A stretch of 64,000 nt of DNA, taken from Symsagittifera roscoffensis (taxonomy: Eukaryota > Xenacoelomorpha > Acoela > Convolutidae). A program made the position numbers and the translations under genes. The stretch lies in NCBI RefSeq assembly GCF_963678635.1, contig NC_087065.1:27483254-27547253 (forward strand). Direction: 5' to 3'. Below the pieces are notes generated by a model that was not told where the DNA came from, made no database searches, and was given only the letters and a program-made list of their open reading frames with translations. Positions 61,701 to 64,000 of this stretch are shown here, in pieces. Position 1 is the first letter of the stretch. Every line of letters begins with the position of its first letter.

Positions 61701-64000
61701 CTCAAGTGTTGGACAGTTGATTTACCTTCCCAGGTCTCAAGTGTTGGGCAGTTAATCTACCTTCACAAGACTCGAGTGTTGGGCAGTTGATTTACCCTCC
61801 CAGGCTTCAAGCGCTGGGCAGTTGATGTAGCTTCCCAGGGCCCAAGTGTTGGATAGTTGATTTAGTTTCCCAGGACTCAAGTGTTTGGCTCATGGTTTAC
61901 CTTCCCAGCTTTCAATTGTTTGGCAGTTTAATTAGCTTCCGAGGACTCAAGTGTTGGGCAGTTGCTTTACCTATCCAGGATTCAAGTGTTGGACAGCTGA
62001 TTTAGCTTCCCAGGACTGAAGTGTCGGATAGTTGATTTACCTTCCCAGGACTCAAGTGTTGGACAGTTGATTTACCTTCACAGGCTTCATGTGTTGGACA
62101 GTTGATGTAGCTTCCCAGGACCCAAGTGTTGGATAGTTGTTTTAGCTTCCCCAAGTGATTGGCAATTGGTTTACTTTCCCAGGAGTCAAGTATTGGGCAG
62201 TTGATCTACCTTCCCAAGACTCAAGTGTTGGGCAGTTGATTTACCTTCCCAGGACTCAAATTTTGGGCAGTTGTTCTACCTTCCCAAGACTCAAGTATTG
62301 GGCAGTTGATTTTTTTCCCAGTATTCAAAAGTTGGGCACTTGACTTACCTTCCCAGGACTCAAGTATTGGGCAGTTGATTCAGCTGCCAAGGTCTCAAGT
62401 GTTGGGCAGTTGATTTAGCTTCCCAAGGTTCAAGTGTTGGGCAGTTGATATAGCTTCCCAGCTTTCAATTGTTGGGCAGTTTAATTAGCTTCCGAGGACT
62501 CAAGTATTGGGCAGTTGCCTTACCTACCCAGGATTCAAGTGTTGGACAATTTTTTTTAGCTTCTCAGGACTGAAGTGTTGGGTAGTTGATTTACCTTCCC
62601 AGGACTCAAGTGTTGGGCAGTTGGTTTACCTTCCCAGGACTCAAGTGTTGGGCAGTTGATCTACCTTACCAAGACTCAAGTGTTGGGCGGTTGATTTACC
62701 TTCCCGAGATTCAAGTTGTGGGCAGTTGATATAACTTCCCAGGACCCAAGTGTTGGATAGTTGTTTTAGCTTCCCAGGACTCATGTGTTTGGCAGTTGGT
62801 TTACTTTCCCAGGACTCAAGTGTTGGGAAGCTGATTTAACTTTCCAGGACTCGAGTGTTGGGCAGTTGATTTACCTTCCCATGACTCAAGTGATGGACAG
62901 TTGTTTTTGCTTACCAAGACTCAAGTGTTGGGCAGTTGAATTACCTTCCCAGGGATCAAGTGTTGGGCAGTTGATATAGCTTCCCAAGACCCAAGTGTTA
63001 GATAGTTGTTTAAGCTTCACAGGAATCAAGAGATTTGCAGTTGGTTACTTTCCCAGGACTCAAGTGTTGAGCAGTTGATTTACCTTCCCAGGACTCAAGT
63101 GTTGGGCAGTTGATCTACCTTCCCAAGACTCAAGTGTGGGGCAGTTGATTTAGCTTCCCAGGACTCAAGTGTTGGGCAGTTGACTTACCTTCCCAGCTTT
63201 CAACTGTTGGGCAGTTTATTTAGCTTCCGAGGACTCAAGTGTTGGGCAGTTGCTTTACATACCCAGGATTCAAGTGTTAGACAGCTGATTTACCTTCCCA
63301 AGTCCGAAGTGTTGGATAGTTGTTTTAGCTTCCCAAGACCCAAGTGTTAGATAGTTGTTTAAGCTTCACAGGAATCAAGAGTTTTGCAGTTGGTTACTTT
63401 CCCAGGACTCAAGTGTTGAGCAGTTGATTTACCTTCCCAGGACTCAAGTGTTGGGCAAATGATCTACCTTCCCAAGACTCAAGTGTGGGGCAGTTGATTT
63501 AGCTTCCCAGGACTCAAGTGTTGGGCAGTTGACTTACCTTCCCAGCTTTCAACTGTTGGGCAGTTTATTTAGCTTCCGAGGACTCAAGTGTTGGGCAGTT
63601 GCTTTACATACCCAGGATTCAAGTGTTAGACAGCTGATTTACCTTCCCAAGACTCAAGTGTGGGGCAGTTGATTTAGCTTCCCAGGACTCGAGTGTTGGG
63701 CACTTGACTTACCTTCCCAGGACTCAAGTATTGGGCAGTTGATTCAGCTGCCAAGGTCTCAAGTGTTGGGCAGTTGATTTATCTTCCCAAGGTTCAAGTG
63801 TTGGGCAGTTGATATAGCTTCCCAGCTTTCAATTGTTGGGCAGTTTAATTAGCTTCCGAGGACTCAAGTATTGGGCAGTTGCCTTACCTACCCAGGATTC
63901 AAGTGTTGGACAATTTTTTTTAGCTTCTCAGGACTGAAGTGTTGGGTAGTTGATTTACCTTCCCAGGACTCAAGTGTTGGGCAGTTGGTTTACCTTCCCA
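52734..64000. repeat. Satellite DNA array, 35-bp monomer, about 320 copies, with higher-order repeats
   Basis: The whole stretch is built of 35-bp monomers of the form CCCAGGACTCAAGTGTTGGG followed by CAGTTGATTTACCTT. Variant monomers recur in fixed order, giving higher-order blocks displaced by 245, 1,225, 1,260 and 2,205 bp (multiples of 35) and, where shortened monomers occur, by 826 and 1,498 bp. The array runs to the window end and is cut by the gap on the left. Many short ORFs occur on both strands only because most monomers lack stops in some frames. No unrelated insertions were seen. Confidence 0.97.

Noticed and set aside
52792-62979. Many 60-109-codon ORFs on both strands in the satellite
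   Set aside because: They are by-products of a stop-poor 35-bp repeat; frames cycle every three monomers and the peptides are repetitive.
52734-64000. 35-bp repeats resembling a CRISPR array
   Set aside because: Monomers are directly contiguous with no unique spacers, there are no cas genes, and the window is animal DNA.

Overview
The window is animal nuclear DNA, most likely from an invertebrate. Three conserved metazoan genes can be read: a RING/transmembrane E3 ligase of the RNF5/RNF185 type (28715-29308), a FAM86-type protein-lysine methyltransferase (32526-33446) and a four-exon MYCBP gene (34444-39008) with GT-AG introns. The rest is mostly transposons, duplications and satellite DNA. 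I cannot fix the phylum from sequence alone.

Region 1 (1-14833) looks richer in G+C than what follows and holds intron-less, plus-strand retroelement-like polyprotein ORFs. It opens with about 2.9 tandem copies of a 2,780-bp unit. Each unit carries a Ty3/Gypsy-type integrase (H2C2 zinc finger, DD35E core, GPY/F module), an acidic linker, a macrodomain-like module, and the start of a gag-like ORF. The last unit runs into unique sequence: a gag-like coiled-coil ORF, a 1,061-codon ORF in which I recognise an SGNH-hydrolase-like domain, a macrodomain-like stretch and a second divergent SGNH-like domain, and then orphan ORFs of 756, 146 and about 115 codons. Most of these ORFs are separated only by in-frame stops or single-nucleotide frameshifts, so they look like decayed pieces of very large polyproteins. 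A Gypsy-type element carrying macro and SGNH modules is the most unusual content of the window.

Region 2 (14834-28650) is AT-rich. It contains a nearly intact minus-strand L1/Tx1-type LINE (17118-21892; ORF1, ORF2, 3' poly(A)). The LINE's tail abuts the 5' end of a second, truncated copy, and two copies of a roughly 100-bp repeat flank the whole. Beyond it are decayed reverse-transcriptase fragments (23028-23760 minus; 26330-27240 plus) and short dispersed repeats.

Region 3 (28650-39100) is the host-gene block: RNF185-like, EEF2KMT-like and MYCBP. MYCBP intron 3 holds two copies of a hAT-like MITE, one complete with 16-bp terminal inverted repeats and an 8-bp target duplication. A third, decayed copy lies upstream of the gene.

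Region 4 (39100-52533) has a dead minus-strand CR1/Jockey-like LINE and a candidate three-exon minus-strand gene with head, coiled-coil and acidic-tail architecture (42422-43864). It also has a 4.68-kb tandem duplication (43168-52533) that copies the first two exons of that gene and a decayed plus-strand LINE fragment. The second copy ends at a 200-N assembly gap.

Region 5 (52734-64000) is one continuous satellite array of about 320 monomers of 35 bp, with higher-order repeat structure and an imperfect dyad inside each monomer.
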